A stretch of 64,000 nucleotides of DNA from JAEUKA01 sp035328405 (lineage in GTDB: Bacteria; Myxococcota_A; Polyangia; Palsa-1104; JAEUJZ01). Below the pieces are notes generated by a model. The model was given only the letters and a program-made list of their open reading frames with translations. It did not search any database and was not told the DNA's origin. This document shows positions 52,519 to 61,201 of this stretch, piece by piece (the first letter of the stretch is position 1; every line of letters begins with the position of its first letter). The position numbers and the translations under genes are program-made. The stretch lies in NCBI GenBank assembly GCA_035328405.1, contig DAOLIT010000011.1:1-64000 (forward strand), written 5' to 3'.

Positions 52519-53418
52519 TTACTTGAGGCACGAGGGAACGTTGGACAGACTGCCGTATTCGCCGGCCTCCCATGCTGCGCAGGCGAGTTTCCGTTGGCCA
52601 GTGTCTTTGGCCGGATGGAAACAATCCAGGCCGTCGATGTCATCCTTGCTGAAGCGATACGTGCCCACAGAACTGTTTGCGGTGGCCGTGCCACGCCAGT
52701 CGGTAAAGAAGTTGATTTTGCCCGCGTTTCGCGACGCAGCCGCTTCGACTTCGGCGCGCAAGCCGTCGTTGTATTGATCGACCCGAGCCCCGATCGCCGC
52801 CCGCCGCGAGGCATTCCCTTCTCCGGTGACGACGCGACAGACGCCCGCGATCGACCACACCAAGTTGCACGTAATGAAGTTCTTTGCATTGCCCGCTTCG
52901 TACAAGTAATCGACGCGCGGCATCGACAACACCTGAACTTGGGAACCCGCTGGCAGACACCCCGCAAGTACATCGAGCGCCGATTTGAGCGCGTTCCGAT
53001 ACGTGGTCACAGAGTACAGTTTCGAGGTTGCATCCGACGACGAACCTTTGTCCCGCGAACACACATCGTTGCCCCCAAGTTCCAAAATCACGCGGTTTGG
53101 TTTTTTGGCCATCGCGCAAATCCGCGCGGCTTGTCCTGCTGCGTTGTTTCGACCCCCGACCATCTCTGCACCGGATTCCGAAACGAACTCCTTGGTCATT
53201 CCTGAGAACTTGGCTTTGAAGCGCAGATAGACCGAATTGACCTTTGTGTCCGTCCCCTGGCCAAAGCCAAACTCGGGGTGTTCGCCGGGGAAGTTGTTGG
53301 CCCCCCAACCTTGCGAAATGCTGTCTCCTATACCGGACAATTTTTCAGGATCAGCGGCCCACAGCGTGGTCGGCAGCAGCACCGAACCAAGAGCGAAAAG
53401 AAACACGGAACCTTGCAT
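52519..53418 (-). CDS. SGNH/GDSL-family hydrolase
   Basis: This 299-residue exported enzyme has a signal (MQGSVFLFALGSVLLPTTLWA) and the SGNH blocks: SGIGDSISQGWG (nucleophile Ser), ILELGGNDVCS (block III Gly-x-Asn-Asp) and DGLDCFHPA (catalytic Asp-His). Likely an esterase or lipase acting outside the cell. AAAGGAGG precedes the ATG at 53418. A sigma-54-type promoter lies about 32-46 bp upstream. Substrate unknown; six Cys suggest disulfides. Confidence 0.9.
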   Translation of the reverse strand: MQGSVFLFALGSVLLPTTLWAADPEKLSGIGDSISQGWGANNFPGEHPEFGFGQGTDTKVNSVYLRFKAKFSGMTKEFVSESGAEMVGGRNNAAGQAARICAMAKKPNRVILELGGNDVCSRDKGSSSDATSKLYSVTTYRNALKSALDVLAGCLPAGSQVQVLSMPRVDYLYEAGNAKNFITCNLVWSIAGVCRVVTGEGNASRRAAIGARVDQYNDGLRAEVEAAASRNAGKINFFTDWRGTATANSSVGTYRFSKDDIDGLDCFHPAKDTGQRKLACAAWEAGEYGSLSNVPSCLK

Positions 53419-53449
53419 GAAAACCTCCTTTGGTTTTGCAGAAAAACCC

Positions 53450-53464
53450 GCAAGAAGTGAGCCA
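53450..53464 (-). promoter_or_regulatory. Sigma-54 promoter of the SGNH/PDZ operon
   Basis: On the minus strand TGGCTC-ACTTC-TTGC has exact GG-N10-GC spacing and one change from TGGCAC. The start would be near 53438, leaving a 20-base leader with the AAAGGAGG site. Confidence 0.65.
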
Positions 53465-53626
53465 ATCTGCACAACATGATCCAGACATGCGGAAAACCAA
53501 TGCTCCGACGGGAGACGAGGTTTGGCGCGTTCAGAAAGTGGGAAGCAAAGACCCCAGGTTGCTGCTGGTTTTGAACCTCAATTTTTCCCCTTTTGGATGG
53601 GCAATTTTTGACACAAGATGTGCGCC

Positions 53627-54664
53627 ATGAATTTGCTCGTCACCGGAGGCTGCGGCTTCATCGGTTCTCATTTCGTCAGGTGGCAACGTCGGAATCATCC
53701 CCACGACAGATTGGTGGTGCTCGACTCCCTTTCGTACTGCGGGAACTTGGCGAACCTTTTGCCGATCGAACACGACACCGGATGGCGCTTTGTCAGGGGT
53801 GACATCACGGACGCGGATGCGGTGAGCCGCGTGTTCTTGGAAGAGCGCATCGATGCGATGTGCAACTTCGCAGCGGAAACGCATGTGGACCGATCGATTT
53901 TGTCGTCGCTGCCGTTTGTGAAAACGAATGTGGTTGGAACGACCGTGCTGCTCGATGTGGCCAAGCAAGCCAATGTCCATCGTTTCGTCCAGGTTTCCAC
54001 CGACGAGGTATACGGCACGCTTGCACCAACCGATCCGCCGTTTTCCGAACACACACCGCTGGCGCCGCGCTCTCCCTATTCCGCCAGCAAGGCCGCTGCT
54101 GACCACTTGGCCCTTGCGTACTTCCACACACATGGTCTCCCGGTGGTCATCACGCGCTGCTCGAACAATTACGGCCCCTATCAGTTTCCAGAAAAACTGA
54201 TTCCACTCCTGATTTTGCGAGCGATGGCCGACCAACCGTTGCCGATTTACGGAGACGGACAGCAAGTGCGCGATTGGTTGTATGTCGAGGATCATTGTGC
54301 AGGCATCGACGCTGCGCTGCGCCGTGGACAGCCGGGCGAGGCATACAACTTTGGGGGGCGCTGCGAGAAAAGGAACCTCGAAATTGTGGAACTTGTGTTG
54401 GAACTGTTGGAAAAGCCCCGTTCGCTGATCCGCTTCGTCCAAGACCGCCCCGGACACGATCGACGCTATGCAATCGATTGTGACAAGGCGGAAAACGAAC
54501 TCGGTTTTCGACCCTGCATGTCGCTGGTCGATGGACTTGTAGAGACGGTGCGCTTTTACAAAAACCACACCGATTGGTGCAAAAACATCGAGACCGGTGC
54601 ATACCGCGCGTACTGCGAACGGAACTACGGAAGTCGTTTGGGAACAAGTCAGGAGGTAGCTTGA
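53627..54664 (+). CDS. rmlB: dTDP-glucose 4,6-dehydratase
   Basis: This enzyme (345 residues) is a short-chain dehydrogenase/reductase that makes dTDP-4-keto-6-deoxyglucose. The NAD-binding GGCGFIGSH, the STDEVYG segment, the YSASKAAADH active-site Tyr/Lys and the NNYGPYQFPEKLIP block are present. The ATG at 53627 directly precedes the Rossmann strand; the ATG at 53618 is possible. No ribosome-binding site is seen. The TGA overlaps the rmlD ATG (TGATG). rmlA and rmlC are not in the window. Confidence 0.93.
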   Translation: MNLLVTGGCGFIGSHFVRWQRRNHPHDRLVVLDSLSYCGNLANLLPIEHDTGWRFVRGDITDADAVSRVFLEERIDAMCNFAAETHVDRSILSSLPFVKTNVVGTTVLLDVAKQANVHRFVQVSTDEVYGTLAPTDPPFSEHTPLAPRSPYSASKAAADHLALAYFHTHGLPVVITRCSNNYGPYQFPEKLIPLLILRAMADQPLPIYGDGQQVRDWLYVEDHCAGIDAALRRGQPGEAYNFGGRCEKRNLEIVELVLELLEKPRSLIRFVQDRPGHDRRYAIDCDKAENELGFRPCMSLVDGLVETVRFYKNHTDWCKNIETGAYRAYCERNYGSRLGTSQEVA

Positions 54665-55560
54665 TGAAGGTTCTGGTGTTGGGGGCTTCGGGAAATTTGG
54701 GGAAACATGTTTGTCAGGAATTTGTGGCTGCCGGTTGTCTTGTGACCAAGATCGAACGGTCTTCGGGCGATTTGCGGCATTGCACCCGAGAGGCGATGTA
54801 CCGGCTGCGCGATCGACTCAGCGGGATCGATGCCCATCTCGTCGTGAATTGCGCCGCTTACACCGACGTGGACGGCGCGGAAGAACACAGCGATGAAGCG
54901 TTTATGGTGAATGCGGTCGGTGCCGAAATGGTCGCACGCGCTGCGGGCGAGCTGGGTGTGTCCGTGTGCCACATCTCGACCGATTTCGTGTTTGACGGCG
55001 GGCTTTCGCGTCCCTACGACGAATTTGACGAACCGCGCCCTTTGTCTGTGTACGGTCGCAGCAAATTCGCGGGCGAACGGATGGTGCGTTTTGTGAATCC
55101 CAAAAGCTACATCGTGCGCGTTTGCGGTTTGTATGGCCGAGGAGGTCGAAATTTTGCGTCGCAAATCGTCGAGCGGTTGAAAGCGGGGCAGACACTGCGG
55201 CTGGACCAAAAACGCAGGTGTACACCGACGTGGAGCCGCTCCCTCGCACGGCAAATTCTGACCCTGTGCCGACGAGGAGAATTTGGCGTTTACCACGCAA
55301 GTTGTTTGGAAGAAACCACGTGGTTTGGTTTTGCACAAGCTCTGTGCGACGAAGCGGCGGCTTTGGGATGTCCTTTGCCCCGGACCTTCGAGGGCGTAGA
55401 CACCTCGTCGCTGTCGCAAAAAGCCGAGCGACCTGCGCAGTCTGTGTTCGACTGCCGCATGCTCCGAATGCGCGGCATCTTCGAGCTTCCCCCCTGGCGC
55501 GATGCTCTGCGCGACTACTTGAAAGAACTCATCGCCCGCAAAGAACTACAGCCCCGCTAG
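54664..55560 (+). CDS. rmlD: dTDP-4-dehydrorhamnose reductase-like protein
   Basis: This protein (298 residues) has a Rossmann start (MKVLVLGASGNLGKHV), NCAAYTDVDGAE (RmlD signature), HISTDFVFDG, and the active-site YGRSKFAGE (Tyr/Lys). It reduces a 4-keto-6-deoxy sugar to dTDP-L-rhamnose in the usual pathway. AGGAGG precedes the start, one base inside the rmlB stop. The 3' end overlaps the convergent esterase gene by 15 bp. Confidence 0.9.
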   Translation: MKVLVLGASGNLGKHVCQEFVAAGCLVTKIERSSGDLRHCTREAMYRLRDRLSGIDAHLVVNCAAYTDVDGAEEHSDEAFMVNAVGAEMVARAAGELGVSVCHISTDFVFDGGLSRPYDEFDEPRPLSVYGRSKFAGERMVRFVNPKSYIVRVCGLYGRGGRNFASQIVERLKAGQTLRLDQKRRCTPTWSRSLARQILTLCRRGEFGVYHASCLEETTWFGFAQALCDEAAALGCPLPRTFEGVDTSSLSQKAERPAQSVFDCRMLRMRGIFELPPWRDALRDYLKELIARKELQPR

Positions 55561-56814
55561 AAGAAACCGCAGAGCGCCCGGCAACCGTCGCGCCCACGCA
55601 TCTTCGTTGTGCAGGCCTCCCTCTTCGATCACATACCGAAAATTCACACCATCGCGAAAGCCCAGGTCTCGGTACGTCTGCGCAAGCTCTGCCGTGTTTT
55701 TCCAATCGTCCCCAGACCCGCCTCCGTTGCCGCTGTCCACGTACACACGACCGGGCTTTCCCGTACTCCCTTTCACAGCAGACAAGATGTACCGACCATC
55801 CCACCAAGTGGACGGAGAGAAAACACCCAACCGTCCGAATACATCGCTCTTTTTGACCCCCGCATACGCTGTGATGAGCCCGCCCAGCGACGAGCCAGCC
55901 AGCGTCGTCTTCGCCGGATCTTTCACAAGTCGCCCCTTCAACTTTGCCGGACTCTCCAGTTCGAAGACAAACGGAGAGAGTTCTTCAACGAGAAAGCGCA
56001 GATACAAATCCCCGCCGCCGCTGTCTTTGTACGTCGGATCGCTGCTTTTCGTCGGTGTGTATTCGTACATTCGGGAAGACGTATTTTCCGGCCCCACCAC
56101 CACCACTTCCGGCAAGCTCAGCGACGGATCAAGCGCGTCGATTCCCGCATCGAGCGTCTCGGACACCTGCCATGTTCGTCCCCCAAACGCATACCGAGGG
56201 TCAAACAGATTCTGCCCATCGTGCATCCACAACACCGGATAGGTCGCTTCCGGGTTTTCCTCGAAACTCGGCGGCAAATACAGCCACACCCCGCGCGAGT
56301 TGCTCAAAATGGCCGACGCAACGGAAGGAATCCGCAAATACCGACCTTTCGCCGTCACAAAATGCGGATACACATCCACTGTTTGCCCAGGTGCCACCAC
56401 GAAGTTCCGTCCGCGCGACCACGTCGCATCGTCTAGCAGCGGTTTCCACTCAAGCGTCGCCGCCATCCCCCGAAGCCGCGTCTGAAACAGTCCGTCCCGG
56501 ACTTTGGTCATCGCGCGTCCCGACGACCACGATAGACCGGCACCATTTCCCCGCACACTCACTTTCGTGTACCGACCATCGTTTCGCGGATAGTGAACCC
56601 GCAGCACCGTGTCCCCCGGAAGCAGTGTCAAATCTGACCCGTCGTCAGCCAATTCCTCCTCCCCTTTTGTCTCGTCCGAATTTCCGAGACACCCACCAAG
56701 CACCAACGCCAGAAAAACAGCCAAGCGTCCAAGCGCGCCCCAAAAACCCGCCAAAGTACTCGTTTTTGCCCCAAAAAACGCCGTTTTCCGGTCCCGATTC
56801 CGATTCCGATTCAT
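55546..56814 (-). CDS. Lipoprotein esterase (alpha/beta hydrolase, esterase D family)
   Basis: This protein (422 residues) has a lipoprotein signal (FLALVLGGC), an N-terminal beta domain (about 50-140, CBM48-like) and an esterase domain from about 150: VLWMHDGQNLFD, AGSSLGGLITAYAG (nucleophile Ser) and the His in GGLHNEDAWARRLP. This is the enterochelin-esterase/putative-esterase (PF00756) pattern. The ATG at 56814 is preferred over a TTG at 56844. The ribosome-binding site is weak. Substrate unknown. Confidence 0.88.
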   Translation of the reverse strand: MNRNRNRDRKTAFFGAKTSTLAGFWGALGRLAVFLALVLGGCLGNSDETKGEEELADDGSDLTLLPGDTVLRVHYPRNDGRYTKVSVRGNGAGLSWSSGRAMTKVRDGLFQTRLRGMAATLEWKPLLDDATWSRGRNFVVAPGQTVDVYPHFVTAKGRYLRIPSVASAILSNSRGVWLYLPPSFEENPEATYPVLWMHDGQNLFDPRYAFGGRTWQVSETLDAGIDALDPSLSLPEVVVVGPENTSSRMYEYTPTKSSDPTYKDSGGGDLYLRFLVEELSPFVFELESPAKLKGRLVKDPAKTTLAGSSLGGLITAYAGVKKSDVFGRLGVFSPSTWWDGRYILSAVKGSTGKPGRVYVDSGNGGGSGDDWKNTAELAQTYRDLGFRDGVNFRYVIEEGGLHNEDAWARRLPGALRFLLAGL

Positions 56815-56885
56815 GTCCCGCAGCCTATCCCGTTTTTCGCCCAATCAAAAAACCAAAAACAACACTTGCCCCCACATGTCTGCTG

Positions 56886-56915
56886 TTGAGGTGACATTGT
56901 GGTTTGTGTTATGAC
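56886..56915 (+). promoter_or_regulatory. Candidate promoter of uvrA
   Basis: TTGAGG (56886-56891) and TATGAC (56910-56915), 18 bp apart, sit 67 bases before the uvrA ATG at 56983. No SOS-like operator is seen. Confidence 0.3.
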
Positions 56916-56982
56916 CAAACCTGCTATGTGCGCGGTTTCTGTCCCCCTGCTTGGGAGGTGCTGCGGCAGGCAAGGCAAAAGC

Positions 56983-59895
56983 ATGGACAAGATCGTCATC
57001 AAAGGGGCTCGCGAGCACAACCTGAAGAACATCGACGTGGAGCTGCCTCGCGACAAGCTCGTCGTCATCACCGGTTTGTCTGGTTCGGGCAAGTCCTCTT
57101 TGGCATTTGACACGATTTATGCCGAAGGCCAGCGTCGCTACGTTGAGTCGCTGTCAACCTATGCCCGGCAGTTTTTGGAACAGATGGGAAAACCCGATCT
57201 CGATTCCATCGACGGCCTGTCTCCCGCCATTTCGATCGAACAGAAATCCACCAGCAAAAATCCGCGCTCTACCGTCGGTACCATCACCGAAATTTACGAC
57301 TACTTGCGTCTTCTGTATGCCCGAGTCGGGACCGTGCATTGCCACAGTTGTGATCTTCCCATCGCCGCGCAAACCGTGCAGCAAATGGTCGATCGCGTAC
57401 TCAGGCTGCCGAGCGGAACGCGGTTTTCTGTCCTCGCTCCCGTCGTCCGGGGTCGCAAGGGAGAGTTCAAAAAGGAACTCGATGCCCTTCGTCGGCAGGG
57501 TTTGCGTCGCGTCAACGTCAACGGCGAACTTTTGGACTTGTCCGAAGACACGATCAAGCTCGACAAAAACAAAGCCCACACCATCGAGGTTTATGTCGAT
57601 CGCTTGGTCGTCAAACCCGACGTGCGCCAACGACTCACCGAGGCTGTCGAGCTTTCGCTTCAGCTCGCCGAGGGCATCGTAAAAATCTCGCCTGTTCTCC
57701 TTGGCGAAGACCCGCTCCCCGACGGTGTTGGTATCACCGACGAAAACGGCGACATCCTGTTTTCCGAACGATTCGCCTGCATCCAATGCGGCGTCAGCTA
57801 TCCCGAAATCACCCCACGTCTCTTTAGTTTCAACAATCCGTCCGGCGCTTGCCCCGCCTGCGACGGAATCGGGGCCAAAATGTTCTTCGACCCCGAGCTG
57901 ATCGTTCCCAATCCCGATCTCTCCCTGCGCGAAGGTGCCATCGAGCCTTGGGAAAAACGCAACGGGCCCTTTTTCCAGCAAATTCTCGAGGCACTCGCCC
58001 AGCACTTCGGCTTCGACATGGGCCTTCCCTGGTCCGATGTTCCCCAAGACATGCGCGACATGTTGCTCTACGGCAGCAAGGGCCAACAGGTCGAATTTTG
58101 GTTCGAGAAAAACGGTCGTCGCCACACCTACAAAAAGGAATTTGAAGGGGTCATCGCCAACTTGGAGCGCCGCCTCTCCGAATACGAGCGCCGCCGTCGA
58201 GAAGAAGGCACCGCGCCCGCCGGTTCCGACAGTTTCGAGGCCGCCTACGAAGAATTTTCTCCCTACATGAACAAATCCCCCTGCGAGGAATGCCACGGCA
58301 CCCGTTTGCGCAAAGAAGCGCGCTTTGTGCGGCTTGGGGGTTTGCCCATTCATGAACTCACCGCGAAACCCATTCGCGACGCCCATCGGTTTTTTTCCGA
58401 ACTTGTCCTTGCGCCCAGGCAAGCCGAAATTGCCGAAAGAATTCTCAAAGAGGTTCGGGACCGCCTCGGTTTCTTGGTGAACGTCGGCCTCGATTACCTG
58501 ACCCTCGATCGCACCGCCGCAACCTTGTCGGGCGGCGAAGGACAACGCATTCGTTTGGCCAGTCAAATTGGCAGTTCTCTCGTCGGTGTGTTGTATGTCC
58601 TCGATGAACCTTCCATTGGCCTTCACCAACGTGACAACCAGCGATTGCTCGAGACCCTGTTTCGCCTCCGCGACATGGGCAACACCGTCATCGTCGTCGA
58701 ACATGACGAGGACACCATCCGAGCCGCCGATCACATCGTCGATATGGGCCCCCGAGCCGGCGTTTTTGGTGGACGAGTAGTCGCTGCTGGTCCCGTCGGT
58801 GAAATCATGTCCTCCACCGCCTCTTTGACCGGGGCCTATTTGTCTGGGCGCAAAAAAATCGATGTCCCCCGAAGTCGAAGGCAGTGTCAAAATCGCTACC
58901 TCGTGCTCAAAAACTGCGTAGAGCACAACCTTCGCGATGTAACCGCGCGGTTTCCCGTCGGTGTGTTTACATGCGTGACCGGCGTATCTGGATCTGGAAA
59001 ATCCAGCCTCGTCATCGACACCCTCCTCGCCGCCCTCAAACAGAGAGTCAATCACTCCAAATGCCAAGTCGGCGCGCACGAGGGTCTGGAAGGACTCCAC
59101 CACATCGATCGCGTCATCGACATCGATCAACTTCCCATCGGTCGCACTCCGCGTTCCAACCCTGCAACCTACACCGGCGTTTTTACCCATATCCGCGACC
59201 TGTTCGCCGCCCTCCCCGACAGCAAATCCCGCGGATACAAGGCTGGACGGTACAGCTTCAACGTGAAAGGGGGACGATGCGAAGCGTGTCAGGGGGACGG
59301 CATTTTGCGCATCGAAATGCACTTTTTGCCCGATGTGTATGTAGTCTGCGAAGAGTGCGCGGGCCGTCGCTACAACCGCGAAACGCTCGAGGTCAAATAC
59401 AAAGGGGCCTCCATTGCCGACGTGCTCGAAATGACCGTCACCCAGGCCACCGAATTTTTGGGACACATTCCCAAAGTGCGCCAGAAGTTGGAAACCCTGC
59501 GTGATGTTGGCCTCGGCTACATCGCTCTCGGACAACCCGCCACCACGCTTTCCGGCGGCGAGGCCCAACGCATCAAACTCAGCAAGGAACTTTCCAAAAA
59601 GGGTTCTGGGCGCACGGTGTACATTTTGGATGAGCCCACCACCGGCCTCCATTTCGAGGACATCAAGCAACTCCTCGAGGTCCTGAATCGCCTCGTGGAT
59701 TCCGGGAATACCGTCATCGTTATCGAGCACAACCTTGATGTCATCAAAACATCGGACTACGTGATCGACATCGGTCCAGAAGGCGGTGACGGAGGTGGAA
59801 CGCTCGTCGCATGCGGAACCCCCGAAGACATCGCCCGCGTCCCCTCTTCCTACACCGGCCAATACCTGAAAAAAGTCCTTATCCCCAATTCCTAA
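56983..59895 (+). CDS. uvrA: UvrABC excinuclease subunit A
   Basis: This DNA-damage-recognition ATPase (970 residues, family about 940) acts in nucleotide excision repair with UvrB and UvrC. It starts MDKIVIKGAREHNLKN, has two ABC modules (GLSGSGKSSLAFDTIYAEGQRR and GVSGSGKSSLVIDT), signatures LSGGE in both halves, and zinc sites CEECHGTRL and CEACQGDG...CEECAGRRYN. Earlier in-frame ATG/GTG codons give a non-conserved leader. It stands alone. Confidence 0.96.
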   Translation: MDKIVIKGAREHNLKNIDVELPRDKLVVITGLSGSGKSSLAFDTIYAEGQRRYVESLSTYARQFLEQMGKPDLDSIDGLSPAISIEQKSTSKNPRSTVGTITEIYDYLRLLYARVGTVHCHSCDLPIAAQTVQQMVDRVLRLPSGTRFSVLAPVVRGRKGEFKKELDALRRQGLRRVNVNGELLDLSEDTIKLDKNKAHTIEVYVDRLVVKPDVRQRLTEAVELSLQLAEGIVKISPVLLGEDPLPDGVGITDENGDILFSERFACIQCGVSYPEITPRLFSFNNPSGACPACDGIGAKMFFDPELIVPNPDLSLREGAIEPWEKRNGPFFQQILEALAQHFGFDMGLPWSDVPQDMRDMLLYGSKGQQVEFWFEKNGRRHTYKKEFEGVIANLERRLSEYERRRREEGTAPAGSDSFEAAYEEFSPYMNKSPCEECHGTRLRKEARFVRLGGLPIHELTAKPIRDAHRFFSELVLAPRQAEIAERILKEVRDRLGFLVNVGLDYLTLDRTAATLSGGEGQRIRLASQIGSSLVGVLYVLDEPSIGLHQRDNQRLLETLFRLRDMGNTVIVVEHDEDTIRAADHIVDMGPRAGVFGGRVVAAGPVGEIMSSTASLTGAYLSGRKKIDVPRSRRQCQNRYLVLKNCVEHNLRDVTARFPVGVFTCVTGVSGSGKSSLVIDTLLAALKQRVNHSKCQVGAHEGLEGLHHIDRVIDIDQLPIGRTPRSNPATYTGVFTHIRDLFAALPDSKSRGYKAGRYSFNVKGGRCEACQGDGILRIEMHFLPDVYVVCEECAGRRYNRETLEVKYKGASIADVLEMTVTQATEFLGHIPKVRQKLETLRDVGLGYIALGQPATTLSGGEAQRIKLSKELSKKGSGRTVYILDEPTTGLHFEDIKQLLEVLNRLVDSGNTVIVIEHNLDVIKTSDYVIDIGPEGGDGGGTLVACGTPEDIARVPSSYTGQYLKKVLIPNS

Positions 59896-60001
59896 TCCCT
59901 CCTGTCTTCTTCCCTACCGGCACTCCAAACAGCGCACCATTCCCTCCCTACCTAGGCCCACAATGTCTCCAGCATCGGTTGGATTTTCCCTTAACAAGTG
60001 C

Positions 60002-60031
60002 GTGACATGTTTCCTGGACATCGTGTAAAAA
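60002..60031 (+). promoter_or_regulatory. Candidate promoter of the regulator operon
   Basis: GTGACA (60002-60007) and TAAAAA (60026-60031) are 18 bp apart, and the ATG at 60041 follows 9 bases after. GACAT occurs twice (60004-60008 and 60017-60021), suiting an operator for the XRE protein itself. No ribosome-binding site is seen. The remaining 59896-60001 gap holds nothing clear. Confidence 0.4.
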
Positions 60032-60040
60032 ATACTTTCC

Positions 60041-61201
60041 ATGAAACAGACCTTGAGCCATTTGTTGCGGGCGCGTCGGGAATCGTCTGGATTGTCTCAG
60101 CAGGAGCTTGCCGAAGCCGTCGGTGTTTCCAGGCAGAGCATCCTCGCAATTGAAGCTGGCAGACACAGCCCCAGTGTTGACCTCGCGCTTCGGATGGCTG
60201 ACATCTTGGGTTCTACCGTTGAAGAACTGTTTGGCCAAGCCCAACCGCAAAGTCGGCTGTTTGCAGAGCATGTTGGCTCAGTGAACTGCAACAGAGTCGC
60301 CCTTGCTCGGATTGGGGGACACTGGTTATCGTATCCCCTGCAAGGTCAGGAATCGGGGCGTGCGGCCTGCGGAATCGTCGAGCACGCGCGAGGAAAACGC
60401 ACCGAAGTGATTCCCTTGCGTCCCATCCCTTCCCTGCGAGACAACGTCGTGCTCATGGGATGTGCACCTGCGCTTGGACTCCTTGCCGATCGCTTGAACA
60501 CAAGCAACGGCACTGGCCACTTTCTCTGGTTTTCGCGTTCCAGCGCCAGCGCATTGACGGCACTCGGACACGGTCAGACACATCTCGCTGGAGTGCATTT
60601 GACCGACAAGAGAACAGGCGAACAAAATCTGCCCGATGTGCGGCGGCACCTGCGAAAAAAAAGAGTGGCGATGATCACGCTCGCTCGCTGGGAAGTAGGG
60701 CTCCTGACCGCACCTGGGAATCCAGGACGGATTCACTCTGTCGCTGATGTTAAGCCGAATCGCATGGCATGCCGCGAACCGGGTTCTGGCGCGCGTCGTC
60801 TGTTGGAACGGGAATGGGCAAAGAATGGATTGCCAGACTCCCACACCGAAAAATGTACGATGGTTGTTCATGGACACCATGCCGTAGCGATGGCGATCAC
60901 CCTCGGTGCTGCCGATGCTGGAATTGCTAGCAGAGACGCCGCACTTGCGTTCGGTCTGTCTTTTTTTCCGCTTGCCGAAGAACGATATGACCTCGTGATT
61001 CCGCGTTCCCTGTATAGAAGTGCTGCCGGGCCAGATGAATTCCGAAACGCAGATGCAGATGTATACGTAGACAAAAGCCAGGAAGAAAACATGAAAAAGA
61101 TGCTCGACCTCCTGCATACGGCGACCTTCCAACGTGAGCTCAGGGCCTTGGGATATGACACCCGACACTGCGGCCTGCACGTGGTTGAGGGCACCCCATG
61201 A
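60041..61201 (+). CDS. XRE-type regulator with periplasmic-binding-protein-like effector domain
   Basis: This protein (386 residues) has an N-terminal HTH (RARRESSGLSQQELAEAVGVSRQSILAIEAGRHSPSV) and a C-terminal PBP-like domain with the pattern of molybdate-type sensing regulators (VVLMGCAPALGLLADRL, RWEVGLLTAPGNP, AIALGAADAGIASRDAALAFGLSFFPLAEERYDLVIP-like). The domain likely binds a small oxyanion. The TGA overlaps the next ATG (ATGA, 61198-61201), so it is coupled to the binding protein, and the operon is probably autoregulated. Confidence 0.85.
   Translation: MKQTLSHLLRARRESSGLSQQELAEAVGVSRQSILAIEAGRHSPSVDLALRMADILGSTVEELFGQAQPQSRLFAEHVGSVNCNRVALARIGGHWLSYPLQGQESGRAACGIVEHARGKRTEVIPLRPIPSLRDNVVLMGCAPALGLLADRLNTSNGTGHFLWFSRSSASALTALGHGQTHLAGVHLTDKRTGEQNLPDVRRHLRKKRVAMITLARWEVGLLTAPGNPGRIHSVADVKPNRMACREPGSGARRLLEREWAKNGLPDSHTEKCTMVVHGHHAVAMAITLGAADAGIASRDAALAFGLSFFPLAEERYDLVIPRSLYRSAAGPDEFRNADADVYVDKSQEENMKKMLDLLHTATFQRELRALGYDTRHCGLHVVEGTP

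Noticed and set aside
57154..59862. Long open frame of about 900 codons antisense to uvrA
   Set aside because: uvrA is certain, with conserved motifs along its length. The antisense frame has no motifs or ribosome-binding site and follows from GC-rich third positions.
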